64,000 nt of DNA from Serpula lacrymans var. lacrymans S7.9 (GCF_000218685.1 NW_006763308.1:186001-250000); one strand, 5' to 3'; positions 22,188-32,993 are shown, counted from the stretch's first letter. The notes: generated from the letters alone by a model not told the origin. Made by a program: numbers and translations.

Positions 22188-22305
22188 AATGGACGAAGGA
22201 TAAATGTACGCAAGTGAATGGGACAGAAATATACATAGGCAATGCAAGGGGATGAACCTTCTCCAGCTCAAAAACTACCCACCCACACTCCAACCAGGCG
22301 GGACA
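22188..22305 (-). mobile_element. LTR family A fragment
   Basis: Matches 13,690-13,805 of the reverse family A copy (the GAACCTTCTCCAGCTC and CTACCCACCCACAC words). It joins an LTR B on one side and a gag gene on the other, so it marks a recombination or truncation point. Confidence 0.7.
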
Positions 22306-23367
22306 AGTGACCTAAGCTCCGAACTCTTTTCCCTGAGCCTTCATTTTGTTGACCTGTTGGTCATAGAAGAAGGCCCAGATTTCGTCGTACGAACGACCCG
22401 CCAAAGTATTGAGCTGATCGTCCGGCTTTTCAGCTTCTAATTGGCGCTCCTGGCGCCCTTGATTATTTCTTTGTTGAGCGGCCTGCGCTCCATTCGGACA
22501 CTTTTAGGCTATGTGCCCCTCTTGCCCACAGTTGTAGCAGGTGAATCTGCGCGTCTGTCCGCCCTGGACCGCGCCAATATCCATAGGAGCACCCTGACCT
22601 GGTTGCAGCCCAAACGGCTTGAACCCGTGAGAGTGATTATGTTGGTTTGATGACCCAGGGCGCCTCTGGGATTTGTTGTTTTTGGTGGTGGACCCGCCAC
22701 CTTGGTGCATTTGGTAAAGCTCCATGGCTCTACTGATTCTTTGTACTTCCTCAGCTGCCAGGGCCAAGTTCTCATTTCTAGTATCTTGCAAATAGATCTG
22801 TTCTGCAATGTGAGGGTTCACATTGCGTTCCAGTAGTTCTACTGCATGTTCATTTCCAAGCCCTCCTTGGATGGAGAGGGCCAGGAACCGGGTAACATAG
22901 TTATCCGTCCTCATGTTTCCTTGTTTGAAGGAACGGATTTGCTGACGCGCCCAGTCACGCTCAGCTTGTGGTTTGTAGTATTTTTCAATCTCCTTCTTGA
23001 GATTATCCCAGGTTGGCCACACTCCCGTGGTGTAGCATTCCTGCAATCTAACTTGGGCGTATTGACCCGCCACAGGTCCTTTTAGTCGAGATAGCACCGC
23101 AGTGGCTACCTCAAAATCGTTGGCAAACGCATCCCAGTTTGCCTTGACCCAAATTTGGAGCTTGATCCACCACCCGGTGAATTGCGCTCTGTCTCCTTCG
23201 AAGGCGCCAGGGTCAGCGATGACTTTGACTTTCTTGTTGAATTTCTTCTCAACCGAGAGGGTTGCCGCAGGAGGGTTGTTCTGCAGCTCAGCAAGTTGCG
23301 AGGTTAATGTAGCAATCTGTGCACGCATGGCATGCAGCAGACTGTTCATATCTGGTTGCAACAACAT
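22306..23367 (-). pseudogene. gypsy gag (minus copy)
   Basis: ATG at 23,367. A continuous 287-codon stretch carries coiled-coil-like N-terminal heptads (HAMRAQIATLTSQLAELQN), the capsid core (WWIKLQIWVKANWDAFAND, ERDWARQQIRSFKQGNMR, NEHAVELLERNVNPHIAEQIY), a basic linker and a CCHC zinc knuckle (CYNCGQEGHIA). A TAA stops the frame inside the knuckle, before its last cysteine; the sequence then continues recognisably to about 22,306 with a YDEIWAFFYDQQVNKMK block. Family: structural capsid protein packaging element RNA. It retains about 11 residues (around HAVELLERN) that the 35,156 copy has lost. Confidence 0.85.
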
Positions 23368-23884
23368 GTCGACTTATTCTCTTTGTAAAGTAAAAAAAAG
23401 GTAACTGTGGGTCCCTGCTTGCTATCTGTGGATCAACCTCTTCCCAGCTCAGTATCGGATCTCAATCTCTGACTACCCACACTATAGTATTTGAAATTTA
23501 TATAAAAAGTATTTGTAATAAACCCTGGTCCGAACGGTTGTCAGGAGGTGGTCTGCTTGTTAAGCTGTCAACCCCTCTCCAACTGGCGGAGGCAAGTGCC
23601 CGGCCTGGTCAGAGGAAAGAGAAATTGAAGTTTTGTATTTTTAATTCTAATCAACAGCGGTTCCACACCAACTGCTAAGCTAAGTACTCCCCTTAACGCT
23701 GGTGGCTGCGTATCAACCGTTTTGGTTTTTCTCCCAAAGCACTACAAGGCCGTCGCAAAGAGCGCACCTATCTGCTATGCGGGATATTCCCAACCAATAA
23801 CCAATTCTCCTTCACCCTGGAGTCCGGGTGCCCAATGGGACTTTTTGCACAAACGTGCGAGAGAGTAGAAAGAGCGAGTCCTAA
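23368..23884 (-). other. gypsy 5' leader (minus copy)
   Basis: About 517 bp of non-coding leader between the LTR and gag, collinear with 34,636-35,155. It includes the region where the tRNA primer-binding site should be, next to the LTR (TTAGGACTCGC reading from the LTR). I could not assign the primer tRNA. Confidence 0.7.
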
Positions 23885-24568
23885 TGTAACAACCAAGAGT
23901 TAGTTACTCCGGCGCACACAGGAACACACAATAGAGAAGATGAAGAGGGAGTGGTTACCCCTTAGAATGCAGACAGTTAGTTGGTATACAACAGGAGGAC
24001 TCGCTGAGGAGTCTCCTGGATCTATTGGGGTATATATTGTTCAATTGAGAACTTCTGGGAAGTGTCTAGCCACTTGCTGAGAGCTAACAGGGACAGAACT
24101 AGAGTCCAGTATGAGTAACTAAAGAATAGGAATACTGGACTCTGCAATACTAGTCCGAAGTTTTGTAAACAAAGGTAAACAAATCAGCCACAAAGGCAAA
24201 ATTATAGAATGCTCAGTGAATACTGAACAATACAGCAAAAAGAATAAAGAGGAAAGTGATTTAGAAAGAAGGGAAAATAGATAGCACAACTAGGTGCAGA
24301 ATCACCAAAACTAACATATATACTACTACAGGGTTATTTGTACATATGTACTATACAGTTAATTGCGGCAGTGGCTGATGATGTCATAGGGCCTAGCTGG
24401 CATGGCCAGCTACACTGTGTGAGAGAGTTGTGTTCAAAAATAAGAAGAAAGGCAACACAGCGTGAGAAAGGGGAAGTGCTGCATGGCACCATGTATGAAA
24501 GCTATAGTACAAGGTTAAAGCGGAGAATAAAAGTAAAGGGAAGGTCCAAAAATTGTGATATTGTAACA
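23885..24568 (-). mobile_element. 5' LTR type B (reverse), split by a small TG..CA element
   Basis: Runs from TGTAACAACC at 23,885 to ..ATTGTAACA at 24,568. The TATATATA box is split by a 279-bp insertion (24,038-24,316). In its own orientation it precedes the leader and gag at 23,884-22,306. Confidence 0.85.
24038..24316. mobile_element. 279-bp TG..CA element (family D, solo LTR-like)
   Basis: Starts TGTTCAATTGAG and ends CAAAACTAACA, with perfect 5-bp duplications TATAT at 24,033-24,037 and 24,317-24,321. The ends and the 5-bp duplication fit a solo LTR of a family not seen elsewhere in the window. It is inserted into the TATA box of a type B LTR. Confidence 0.75.
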
Positions 24569-25558
24569 TATACTGCTTAATGAAGGGGGAAAAAACATTT
24601 TAAGCATAAAAAGAGGTACTTCTATATAGAGTGTTAATATGATTCAGATACTAGGATCAATATGCCAATGAGACTATTTTGGGTATTAATTATGTTCTAA
24701 TAGGTTATCCCAGATGTTTTAGGAGGATACACTGGATATCTCTTTGGAGTACTTGCCTATTGTTTAGGATACTTCAAGTTTGTACTGCTTCAATGGCTAT
24801 CTAAAATATTCCTACTAAATAGATATGCTCTGTGAGTATCAAGTGGTGTCCAAAGCATCCAATGGGACTACTTTGACTACTTTTGGGTACTACTCAAGTC
24901 CCACTGAGTATCCCAGAAGGTCTAGTAGGATGTCTTTATTGTATCCATGTGGTATCAAGAAGATTCAATGAAATTAATATATATACTGCTGGTATTCCCA
25001 CTAGTTATGTAAAATATCTTTCGGAGTACTTATATGGTGTCCACAACATCCAATGTGACTACATTGGGTACATCTTATATTCTACCAAGTATCCCAGGTG
25101 CTCCAGTAGAATGTCCCTATGTTGCCATAGATGTCCTTTAACAGCACTCAGATATTGTCCAAGAGATCCAATGAGACTACTGCTGATATCCTAATAGTCC
25201 TCCAAACATTCTTATTTATACCCAAATACCCTTTGAGAGCACCAAATACTAACTGGGAGATCCAAAGAAGCTAATATTTGTGCTGATGGTTTCCAAATGG
25301 TCATTCAGGATGTCCCTATTATACTCCAGATGTCCTTTGGGGTACTTGTATAGTGTCTATAACATCCAATTAGACTACCATGGGTATTACTTATATCCTA
25401 TTGGAGCATCTGGGATCTTCTTATTATACATGGATACCCTTTAGGAGTACTCACAATTATATAGAACATCCAATAAAACTACTGGTGTCCTTGTGGGCAT
25501 TTCTAATGTTTCTGTTATATCTTACCATTACCCACAAGGTGTCCAAAATGTCTAATAA
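24569..25558. repeat. degenerate tandem repeat block 2
   Basis: Same unit as 16,816-17,700: GGATATC(C/T)CTTTGGAGTAC, TCCAATG(A/G)GACTAC, GGTATC-CCAG and TGTCCTTTGGGGTAC recur with many changes. It is presumably the interior of the LTR element bounded by GCAAT. No coding content. Confidence 0.65.
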
Positions 25559-25760
25559 TGCCTCCATCAACTGTATAGTACACATGTACAAACAAACCTG
25601 TAGTAGTATATATACCCCAATAGATCAAGGAGACTCCTCAGCGAGTCCTCCTGTTGTATACCAACAAACTCTCTGCAGCTTAAGGGGTAACCACTCCCTC
25701 ATCACTACCTTTATAGTGTGTTCTTGTGTGCGCCAGAGTAACTAACTCTTGGTTGTTACA
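25559..25760 (+). mobile_element. 3' LTR (type B), 5'-truncated
   Basis: The last 202 bp of a type B LTR, including TATATATACCCC and the ..GGTTGTTACA end, followed by GCAAT (25,761-25,765), which matches the target site at 16,495-16,499. Confidence 0.85.
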
Positions 25761-25765
25761 GCAAT

Positions 25766-26267
25766 AGCAAAGGCTAATATCTTGTTTATCAGTGTGTTTT
25801 TTCATTCGGGAGAGAGCAAAATAGTCATAGCCTGGGGACTGATGTTAGAACTTATTATGGGCAGTTTTAAGTTAAAAATTTGTTTAATTTCAGCATGAGG
25901 GAGACCTATTTTGTCCCAGAGATTCAACATTTTAACAAGGGGAGTAGAGAGGAGTTTGTTGTATTTGGAGTACTTGGCTAAATCATGTTATTTTGCAAGC
26001 CCAAAAGAATCATCAACATAAATATAAGCACCAATTACCCGCTTTACCACAGCTATCCAGATGACGAGCAACATAAAAGCATGGAGAATTTGCTAAGAAG
26101 CTTTTCCTCCAAAAACATTGGCACAATCTACATGTTTATTATCTTTAAATGATACTATTTGTTTGGCTTGCCATAGTGGATGTATTAGCATTTGTCGGCA
26201 CGCTTCAGATACATCACCTTTCCATAGAACAAGAGGAATATCCCCATGAATTTGTATGAACAAGCCG
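25766..26267 (-). pseudogene. DIRS-like reverse transcriptase part
   Basis: Minus-strand product with WKGDVSEACRQMLIHPLWQAK, then ANVFGGKASQQILHAFMLLVIW, the active-site box YVDDSFGLAK and MLNLWDKIGLPHAEIKQIF. These are the RT palm and fingers motifs of DIRS-type elements of Agaricomycetes as I remember them. The gene continues at 16,499 after the 9.26-kb insertion. Its N-terminus is cut by the family A LTR at 26,268. Confidence 0.7.
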
Positions 26268-28102
26268 TGTCATGCACCAAGGTTGATTGGTAGCATGGAC
26301 AGGTGTCAATAACGAAGCGAATATTCGAAAAGACTCGCCTTTGCGCCACATAGGCACAGTGCCACGTGGAAAAGTAATTAATATTGCCTTTTTAGAACTT
26401 GTGGCTGATCAGCACCACCTCTATTAGGCAATCCAGTTGCACTCACCTTTGCTTTTCCATCCGGTACTTTCCGTGTTTCGGCATTTCGGCAAATTTTTGC
26501 GTCGCCACTGGCTACACATTGCATTGCGCCCTCGCTTGTGTCGTTTCCCTTACTCCCCTTCCTTTGCCTAGCCCCACCATGGGCCCCTTCCTCTCCTTTT
26601 TATTCTCACCTGACAGTCGTTTCTGGATCCCCATTCTAATCCACTTTTTTGTCACCTCCACCCTCCTCCTCCTCATCTTATTTGCACCCCCACCATTTCT
26701 GATGTCACCACTTTCTATCCGCTTCCGTTGCTGATCCGTTGACTACCACATGCCACTGCTGATATCAGCAAAGCCCCGGCGGCCAGTCCAAATAGGGTAA
26801 CAGGTCCATCTTCATGACGTCAATCTGCCATCATATACTATCAAAACATCAGTCGCTTGTCTTGCCTGGTTGGAGTGTGGGTGGGTAGTTTTTGAGCTGG
26901 AGAAGGTTCATCCCCTTGCGTTGCCCATGTTTATTGCTGTCCCATTCACTTGGGTACACTTATCTTTTGTCCATCGTCTTTGCTACAGCTACACCTACCA
27001 CACGCTGCCTGGGACTCACTTGTTCCAAATTAGAACTACTCCTCTCCCTCCCTCGTTTGATCAGGTGGTCCAACACAACCAGTCCATTGGTAAGGCCATA
27101 GAACTGTCAGATTTGGACTAGGTGGTGGACCAGTGGCTCCAGTTTCTTTTTTTTCAGCAGAATATTCATTTACAGTGCGATTATTTTTGATTTTTGAATC
27201 ATTTTTATGGACACATATTTTTTTAGAATGCCTGACTGACAATAAAGGAACTGTGTTGATACTGATAGTGTTTTGCCTTGCCCTTTTTTTACTGCATCTT
27301 CTTCCCATGACATCATGATTTTCCTGCTCTCTTTTTGCTATTGGACTTTACTTTATGGCTGTACAAACCTGTGACATTACTCACAGCATTCATTGTTCTA
27401 TCCCTTTCTTTCCCTTATTTTGACAATCTTATCCTGTAGCAACTATGCAGGATTCGTCAGCGTACATTCCTTCCTTCATGTTCTTTCTCATTCTTTTTGC
27501 GCAGCTATACTGTGCATAGCCTACCTTTCTTTTTACTATATATATAAACCCCTGTATTTTACCTTGTAAAAAAACAACAAAGAACTCCAATCCAGACTTC
27601 TTCTCTAATCTCAAGTTCACTACTCTTCTACTTGTGATCCAGTGTGGTCACAACACTTCCCACTGCTACCACTGCTAATTGCTGTCATCGTCACTTTCCA
27701 CTTTTGAAGTCATTGTTATCCCTTTCGATTAGAGTCCTTCTGAGCACTACAGTTTGTGTGTCAGGAGCCTGCTATCACTGGGAACCTTGTCATCTTGTCA
27801 CCTTGTCATCCTTGTTGTTCTCAAACCTACCTTGTGCTACGATTAGCAAGGTAGTGCTCATCTATACTCGTCACTAAGCCCCTATCTTCTATCAATTCAA
27901 CTATCCCTCCTCCTTAAAACCCACACTCATACATTTCTGGGTTTTACTTTGAAGGATCTTCATACATACCACCCCACAAACAACCAGAGCATCTACTGTT
28001 CTAGGAGGCAAAGCCCATAAACAAGTTCTGTGGAATCTGGGAGGATTATTTGTTAGTTTGTTTTTGTGTGTGGTTTTCTAACAACAGTTCTCATCATCGA
28101 CA
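26268..28102 (+). mobile_element. LTR family A copy
   Basis: 1,835 bp, TGTCATGCACC..TCATCATCGACA, very close to the copies at 12,566 (reverse) and 47,519. Contains TGACGTCA at 26,815-26,822. Flanks are AAGCCG and TTGTCC, with no target duplication: DIRS RT on the left, reversed gag on the right. Confidence 0.85.
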
Positions 28103-28985
28103 TTGTCCCAGGTGGGCCACACTCCCACGATGTAGCACTCCTGAAGTCTTACTTGGGCGTATCAACCCACCACAGGTCCCTTTAGCCGAGATAGCACCGC
28201 AGTGGCTACCTCAAAGTCATCGGCAAATGTGTCCCAGTTTGCCTTAACCCAAATCTGGAGTTTGGTCCACCATTCGGCAAATCATGCTTTCTCTCCTTCC
28301 AGGGTCAGCGACAACTTCAACTTTCTTGTTGAACTTTTTCTCTATCGAGGGGTTTGCCGCAGGGGGATTTGCCTGCAGGAAGCTTGGCAAGTTGAGTGGT
28401 CAATGCCTGAATCTGCACACGCATGTTGTGCAGCAGGGCATTGATATCTGGTTGTAACGACATGTTGAACTTGTTCTCTTTGTAAAGTAATAAAAAAAAT
28501 GTAACTGGGGGTCCCTGCTTGCTATCTGCGGATCTATCTCTTCCCAGCTGAGTATTGGATCTCAATCTCTGACTACCCACACTATAGTATTTTGAAAATT
28601 TATATAAAAGTTATAGTATTAAACCCTGGTCTGAACGGTTGTCAGGGGGTGGTCCGCTTGTTAAGCTGTCAACCCTTCTCCAGACTGGCGGAGGCAAGTG
28701 CCCGGCCTGGTCAGAGGTATACGAAAATGAAGTTTTGTATTTTAAATCTAATCAACAGTGGTTCCACACCAACTGCTGAGCTATAGTACTCCCCTTAACA
28801 CTGGGGGCCGTGTATCACAGGTTTTGGGTTCTTCTCCCAAAGCACTACAAGGCCATCGCTAGGAGCACACCTATCTGCTATGCGGGATATTCCCAACCAA
28901 TAACCAAATCTCCTTCACCCTGGAGTCCGGGTGCCCAGTGGGACTTTTTGCACAACGTGCAAGAGAGGAGAGGAGCGAGTCCTAA
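28103..28985 (-). pseudogene. gypsy leader with gag fragment
   Basis: The minus-strand leader (28,985-28,461) is followed by gag from an ATG at 28,460 (LLHNMRVQIQALTTQLAKL). A shifted frame continues to the VWPTWDN region at 28,103, where the LTR A begins. Frames are broken by a deletion after KSPCGKPLDREKVQQES. Confidence 0.75.
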
Positions 28986-29401
28986 TGTAACAACCAAGAG
29001 TTAGTTACTCTGGCGCACACAAGAACACACTATAAAGAAGATGTTGAGGGAGTGGTTACCCTTTAAGCTGCAGAGAGTTTGTTGGTATACAACAGGAGGA
29101 CTCGCTAAGGAGTCTCCTGGATCTATTGGGGTATATATACTAATACAGAGTGTTTGTACTTATGTACTGTACAGTTGATAAAGTTAGTGGCTGATGATGT
29201 CATGGGGCCTAGCCCGCATGACCAGCTCCACTGTGTGAGAGAGTTGTATCTAAAATAAGAAGAAGGCAATGCAGCGCAAGAAAGAGGAGTTTGAACAAAA
29301 GGAGAAGTACTGCGTGGCACCCTGTGTGAAAGCTAAAGTGTACAAGGTTAAAGCAGAGAATGAAAAAGAAGGAAAGGTCCAAAAATTGTGTTATCGTAAC
29401 A
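28986..29401 (-). mobile_element. 5' LTR type B (reverse)
   Basis: 416 bp, complete, TGTAACAACC..ATCGTAACA. It precedes the leader at 28,985 in its own orientation. It is inserted in a copia-type LTR, whose remaining part starts TAATAACTCCTAGG at 29,402. Confidence 0.88.
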
Positions 29402-29525
29402 TAATAACTCCTAGGAGTACAATTGTGCTCCTAGAAGAACAATGGTGAGTTCATGGAGTGGTGGATATGCTCTATGGAGAACAAATGGCTGCTTTAGCAG
29501 AGACCGGGTTTATCCAGTTTTGTCA
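29402..29525 (-). mobile_element. copia-type LTR E, partial
   Basis: Matches 30,910-31,032 (the CTCCTAGGAGTACAATTGTG and ACCGGGTTTATC words) and ends at TTTTGTCA. Reading leftwards it follows the RNase H relic, so it is the 3' LTR of that copia element, cut short by the gypsy insertion at 29,401. Confidence 0.65.
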
Positions 29526-29529
29526 CTCC

Positions 29530-29985
29530 CACTTGAGTGCAACCGTAGTCCCATAGCTTTAGAGAATTTACAGTGTTTTTTGTGAGTGAGGGGTTTAGTA
29601 AGAGTGTTGGCAACCATATCTCCTGTAGGAGCATATCTGATTACTGCCTCTCCCTTTGATACTAAGTTATCTTGGATGAAATGATATTTCCGTTGAATAT
29701 GTTTTGTGCGGACATGGAACTGCGGATCTCATGTAAGAATGATGGCTGCTTGATTGTCACAATGCAATATTGTAGGTCCATTTTGAGCATGTCCAATTTC
29801 TTCAAAAAATATCTGAAACCATGCAAGGTGTTGTCCAGCATTGCTCAATCTAATGTACTCTGATTCCATGGAGGATAAAGCTACCATGCTTTGTCTTTTG
29901 CTTGACTATGAGATTGCTCCTGGGATGGTGATAAAAACAAAACCTGATGTTGATCGAGATGTGTCTGGGTCTCCAGACCAATCCA
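29530..29985 (-). pseudogene. Ty1/copia RNase H, C-terminal
   Basis: In shifting minus-strand frames I read a D-W-SGDPDTSRSTSGF-like start, SWSSKRQSMVALSSMESEYI, GPTILHCDNQAAI, RTKHIQRKYHFIQDN and an YAPTGDMVANTLTKPL-like end. This is the order of the copia RNase H domain: the TDxD region, an SSxExEY helix, the HCDNQ aspartate and the TKxL C-terminus. Every part is interrupted, so it is dead. Confidence 0.65.
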
Positions 29986-30260
29986 CATCCAAATATCCTC
30001 GGAGTCAGATCCAGATGATTGCTCCACCGTATTTGCCTTTTCCTTCTCTTTTCCTTTATCCTTGTGTTTCTCCTTTCCCATTGTCTTTTGACCTTTCCAA
30101 GCTGACTGAAGTGTTTGACACTCTGAGGTGTTGTGTGATTTGACTTTGTAGAAGTCACACCACTTCTCCTCAGACTTGAGTGCTGATGTGGAACCTCTAG
30201 GAGCCTTTTCTGACTGTTGTGCAACTTCTGCAGTGACTCAAATCTCAACTGCATCAAAGG
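29986..30260 (-). pseudogene. retrotransposon gag tail, low certainty
   Basis: The product contains EEKWCDFYKVKSHNTSECQTLQ, a gag zinc-knuckle pattern (C-x5-H-x5-C), followed by a lysine/glutamate-rich stretch (KEKHKDKGKEKEKAN). It may be part of the same or another retroelement; boundaries are unclear. Confidence 0.4.
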
Positions 30261-30287
30261 TCAGTTTATTTTCTTCAATCACGTTGA

Positions 30288-30806
30288 TTACCAATAACTG
30301 AAATATTTGCCATTCAAAAGTGCATGGGAGACATTGAAGAAGAGCAAAGGCCATGACTCCCATTTAAAATTACAGAAAAGCTCGAGCAAATATTGCAAGT
30401 AATAGGGATTCTTCCCTCCCGCAAATGTGAAAACCCAAAATTTCAAAACCTCCAAAACCCTCCCTGTATCGCCCAATGATATGGCCTGACACATTTCCCA
30501 CCACAGCATTCTGTTCTGTATGAACAAAATTGTGTTAGCTAAGGTGAGGTCCCGGTTGGGATCCGGTGGTTTTTCTGAGGGTTCTGAGAATTCGGATATG
30601 CTGTCTAGATCCATCTCACTGCTTGTCTCACTATCCCCCTTTTTCTCACTATCACTCTCCTCAAGGTCACTTTCAGTAGCTCGTATACCACTCTCATTGT
30701 TTGGTTTGGCTGGATGCACCCAAATAGAGCCCATTGGTATGTTTTCTCTTGCTTCATTGTCCTTTGAAGGATTCTGTGCATTATTATAGGCAAGAGTTGT
30801 AGCATA
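30288..30806 (-). pseudogene. DUF6589-like protein fragment
   Basis: The minus-strand product has an acidic serine-rich region (ESDLEESDSEKKGDSETSSE), then ILFIQNRMLWWEMCQAISLG, TGRVLEVLKFWVFTFAGGKN and YYLQYLLELFCNFKWESWP. I connect this order with the DUF6589 family that is expanded in Agaricomycetes and often found with transposons; I cannot verify the name. The frame ends at YFSYW, while family members continue (a conserved NNWL region). It is bounded by LTR E. Confidence 0.45.
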
Positions 30807-30810
30807 GCAT

Positions 30811-31032
30811 TGAAACTCAGCTGCTGCCCAAGAGGCTATAGAAATGACTGAGGTATTTCTATACTAAACCCCCTACTACTTATAGTCAGAGGTGCTACTC
30901 GCTACAGTATAATAACTCCTAGGAGTACAATTGTGCTTCTAGGCAAACAATTGTTACTCCATGGAGTGGTGGCTATGCTCCATGGAGAACAATGGCTGCT
31001 TCGGCAGAGACCGGGTTTATCCGGTTTTGTCA
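30811..31032 (-). mobile_element. copia-type LTR E copy (reverse)
   Basis: 222 bp, from TGAAACTCAGCTGC to ..CCGGTTTTGTCA, the reverse of TGACAAAACC..GAGTTTCA. It truncates the DUF6532-like gene that starts at 31,033. No target duplication seen (AGCAT and CCACA). Confidence 0.65.
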
Positions 31033-32426
31033 CCACATTATACTTCAAGTTTACTTGGAGCAGACTTATTGATGCCTCCCAAGGTTGCAGAGAATTACAA
31101 ACCAGGCTTTTAGAGGTTCAAAGTAATGAAGAAATTAAAACCATATTAATTGATTATGTGTATCAACCAAGAGTTTGTATGCTTTGGCGCACAACTCAGG
31201 CAAAGCTATAAAGAAGTGAGGGGAGTGGTTACCCTTTGGATAGGACCAAGTTTGTTGTGGGTAAACAATAGGAGGACTCACTGAGCAGTCTCCTTGATGT
31301 ATTGTGGTATTTATACTACTACAGGTTGTTTGTATATATTGTACTATACAGTTGATAAAGCAGTGGCTGATGATGTCAGAGGGCGCAGCCCGTGCGACCA
31401 GCTCCACTGTGTGAGAGACTTGTAGCTAAAATAAGAATAAAGGCAGTGCAGTGCAAGAAAGGGGAGTTTGAACAAAAGGGAAAGTGCTGCATGGTACGGA
31501 GTGTGAAAACTACAGTAAAAGGTTAAAGCAGAGAATGAAATTAAAGGAAAGGTCCAAAAAGTGTTATTGTAACATTATGTACGTATTTCCACCTCCAATA
31601 ATGTTATACTAATCAAGTACCTTGTTGCTAGGTTTGGTCTGCTATTGCCCAGGTTTGAGGAGAAATTGTTGCCAAAGCACACATCATAATCAATAGTGCT
31701 TATCAAATTCCTGGTAATATGGCCCCAGTTCAAATCAAGCAGGCTGTAATGTGGCTTTTAGAGACTGGTGCATTTGCTGACTGTGATCTTGATATTAAAG
31801 TGAGTTGTGATTCTCCTATGTTTATGCCAAATTGAACTATTGCTTCAAGGCCAGGACATTCAACAAGCAGAAGCCATTTTGTCATCAGATTTTCAAGGAC
31901 TTGATTCATAATCAATGGTATGGGCGTAAGGGTGAGGGAGTACACTATCCTGAACATTTTTAAGGCATTCCTTTAGCTCTACTTGCAATTGTATGTCCTC
32001 AATCTGTGGTCTGTATTATTTATTTATTCCATTTTCTTTTCAGATTGAATGTTCCCTCAGGGGATATGTGAATGGTAGAAAAGCTACCCAAGAATTCTCA
32101 GAGAGCATTGTCAAAACCAGGTACAATATCATTTATTTATGTCAAACTTAGTTTTTATTTTATTTAAAGGTGGGAGTACTATTTCAAAAAGCTGTTGGCG
32201 CTTCAGAAGAAAAGCCCTGTGTGGATGAAGCAAATGAGAGAAGGTTTGTACCAGGACATTCTGTAAGTACCAATATTTTGGCTGTTACCACCGTCACTAA
32301 TTTTACTATAATAGAAATCTGGCCAATCTCCATTATCTAGGGATTGATGAAGACCAGATGAAGGATGAGGATTTTGGTATTGAATTTGAAGCTCTAGAGG
32401 ACACTATCATTGCACAAGCTGCTTAA
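31033..32426 (+). pseudogene. DUF6532-like protein gene, spliced, 5'-truncated
   Basis: Six exons can be followed: up to ILIDY at 31,153; then, after an LTR and an intron with donor GTACGT, branch TACTAAT and acceptor TTGCTAG, VWSAIAQV-stop-GEIVAKAH to about 31,800; ARTFNKQKPFCHQIF and LIHNQWYGRKGEGVHYPEHF from about 31,852; IECSLRGYVNGRK from 32,044; WEYYFKKLLALQKKSPVW from 32,172; and a C-terminal exon ending ..EDTIIAQAA with TAA at 32,424-32,426. This matches the DUF6532 pattern I remember from Basidiomycota; its function is unknown. TGA at 31,656-31,658 (CGA expected) and TAA in HF-stop-GIP break it. Confidence 0.55.
31159..31574 (-). mobile_element. solo LTR type B at a splice donor
   Basis: 416 bp, TGTATCAACC..ATTGTAACA, with perfect 5-bp duplications TTATG (31,154-31,158 and 31,575-31,579). 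The duplicated target contains the exon end TTAT and the G of the intron donor GTACGT of the DUF6532-like gene. Confidence 0.92.
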
Positions 32427-32993
32427 TAGTATTTGTAGTTGTTCTCCTATTTACTATTACATATAGTATAACTGCTAGTAAAAAATATGGCTGCGCTGTT
32501 TTCATTTCATAATTTGGTAATTAAATGCAATATGTGCTATGAGTGCTTTGAGTACTATAGGTACTATGGATGTCCTAATTGAAGTAAGTGCTATGTCTAC
32601 TCCAAATGCCATTATAGTATTAGCATTACTATATGTGTGCTATAAGTGCTATAATTTCCATAGGTGCTATAGGCCCTATGTCTACTCTAAATGCCATCAT
32701 AGTATCAACATTACTATAGGAGCTTCTTGGAACTATAGCCAACTATGAGATCACTATAAAAGCACATTGTGCTTAAATGGATGATGGGGTTTCTCTTACA
32801 GCTATGATCACTATAACAGCTATTTTTGCAATTATAGTACTATAAGAGCCTATATAGCCAAAGTGTTTTTCCTGATGATGCAGCTTTTGGGAACATTGTC
32901 CCCTTCATTTTAGACAAGTTTCAACCTGTGGCTCTGCCACTGTGGTGCAACATTTTGGCTATATTATAAATAATGATTATCATTATTATTATT
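32427..32993. repeat. ATAG-rich palindromic sequence
   Basis: Short words such as ACTATAG, CTATAGTG and GTGCTATA recur to about 32,860, followed by GTTTTTCCTGATG, the same end motif as the element at 59,816-61,427. Probably a remnant of that inverted-repeat family. No coding content. Confidence 0.5.

Noticed and set aside
16500..25760. Reading the two outer LTR pieces as one LTR split by an insertion.
   Set aside because: The pieces overlap by about 140 bp, far more than a target duplication, so they are two LTRs.
30811..31032. A complete copia element between the LTR E copies at 29,402-29,525 and 30,811-31,032.
   Set aside because: The interior is only about 1.3 kb and contains a DUF6589-like fragment and mixed relics; no target duplication was found, so I list the parts separately.
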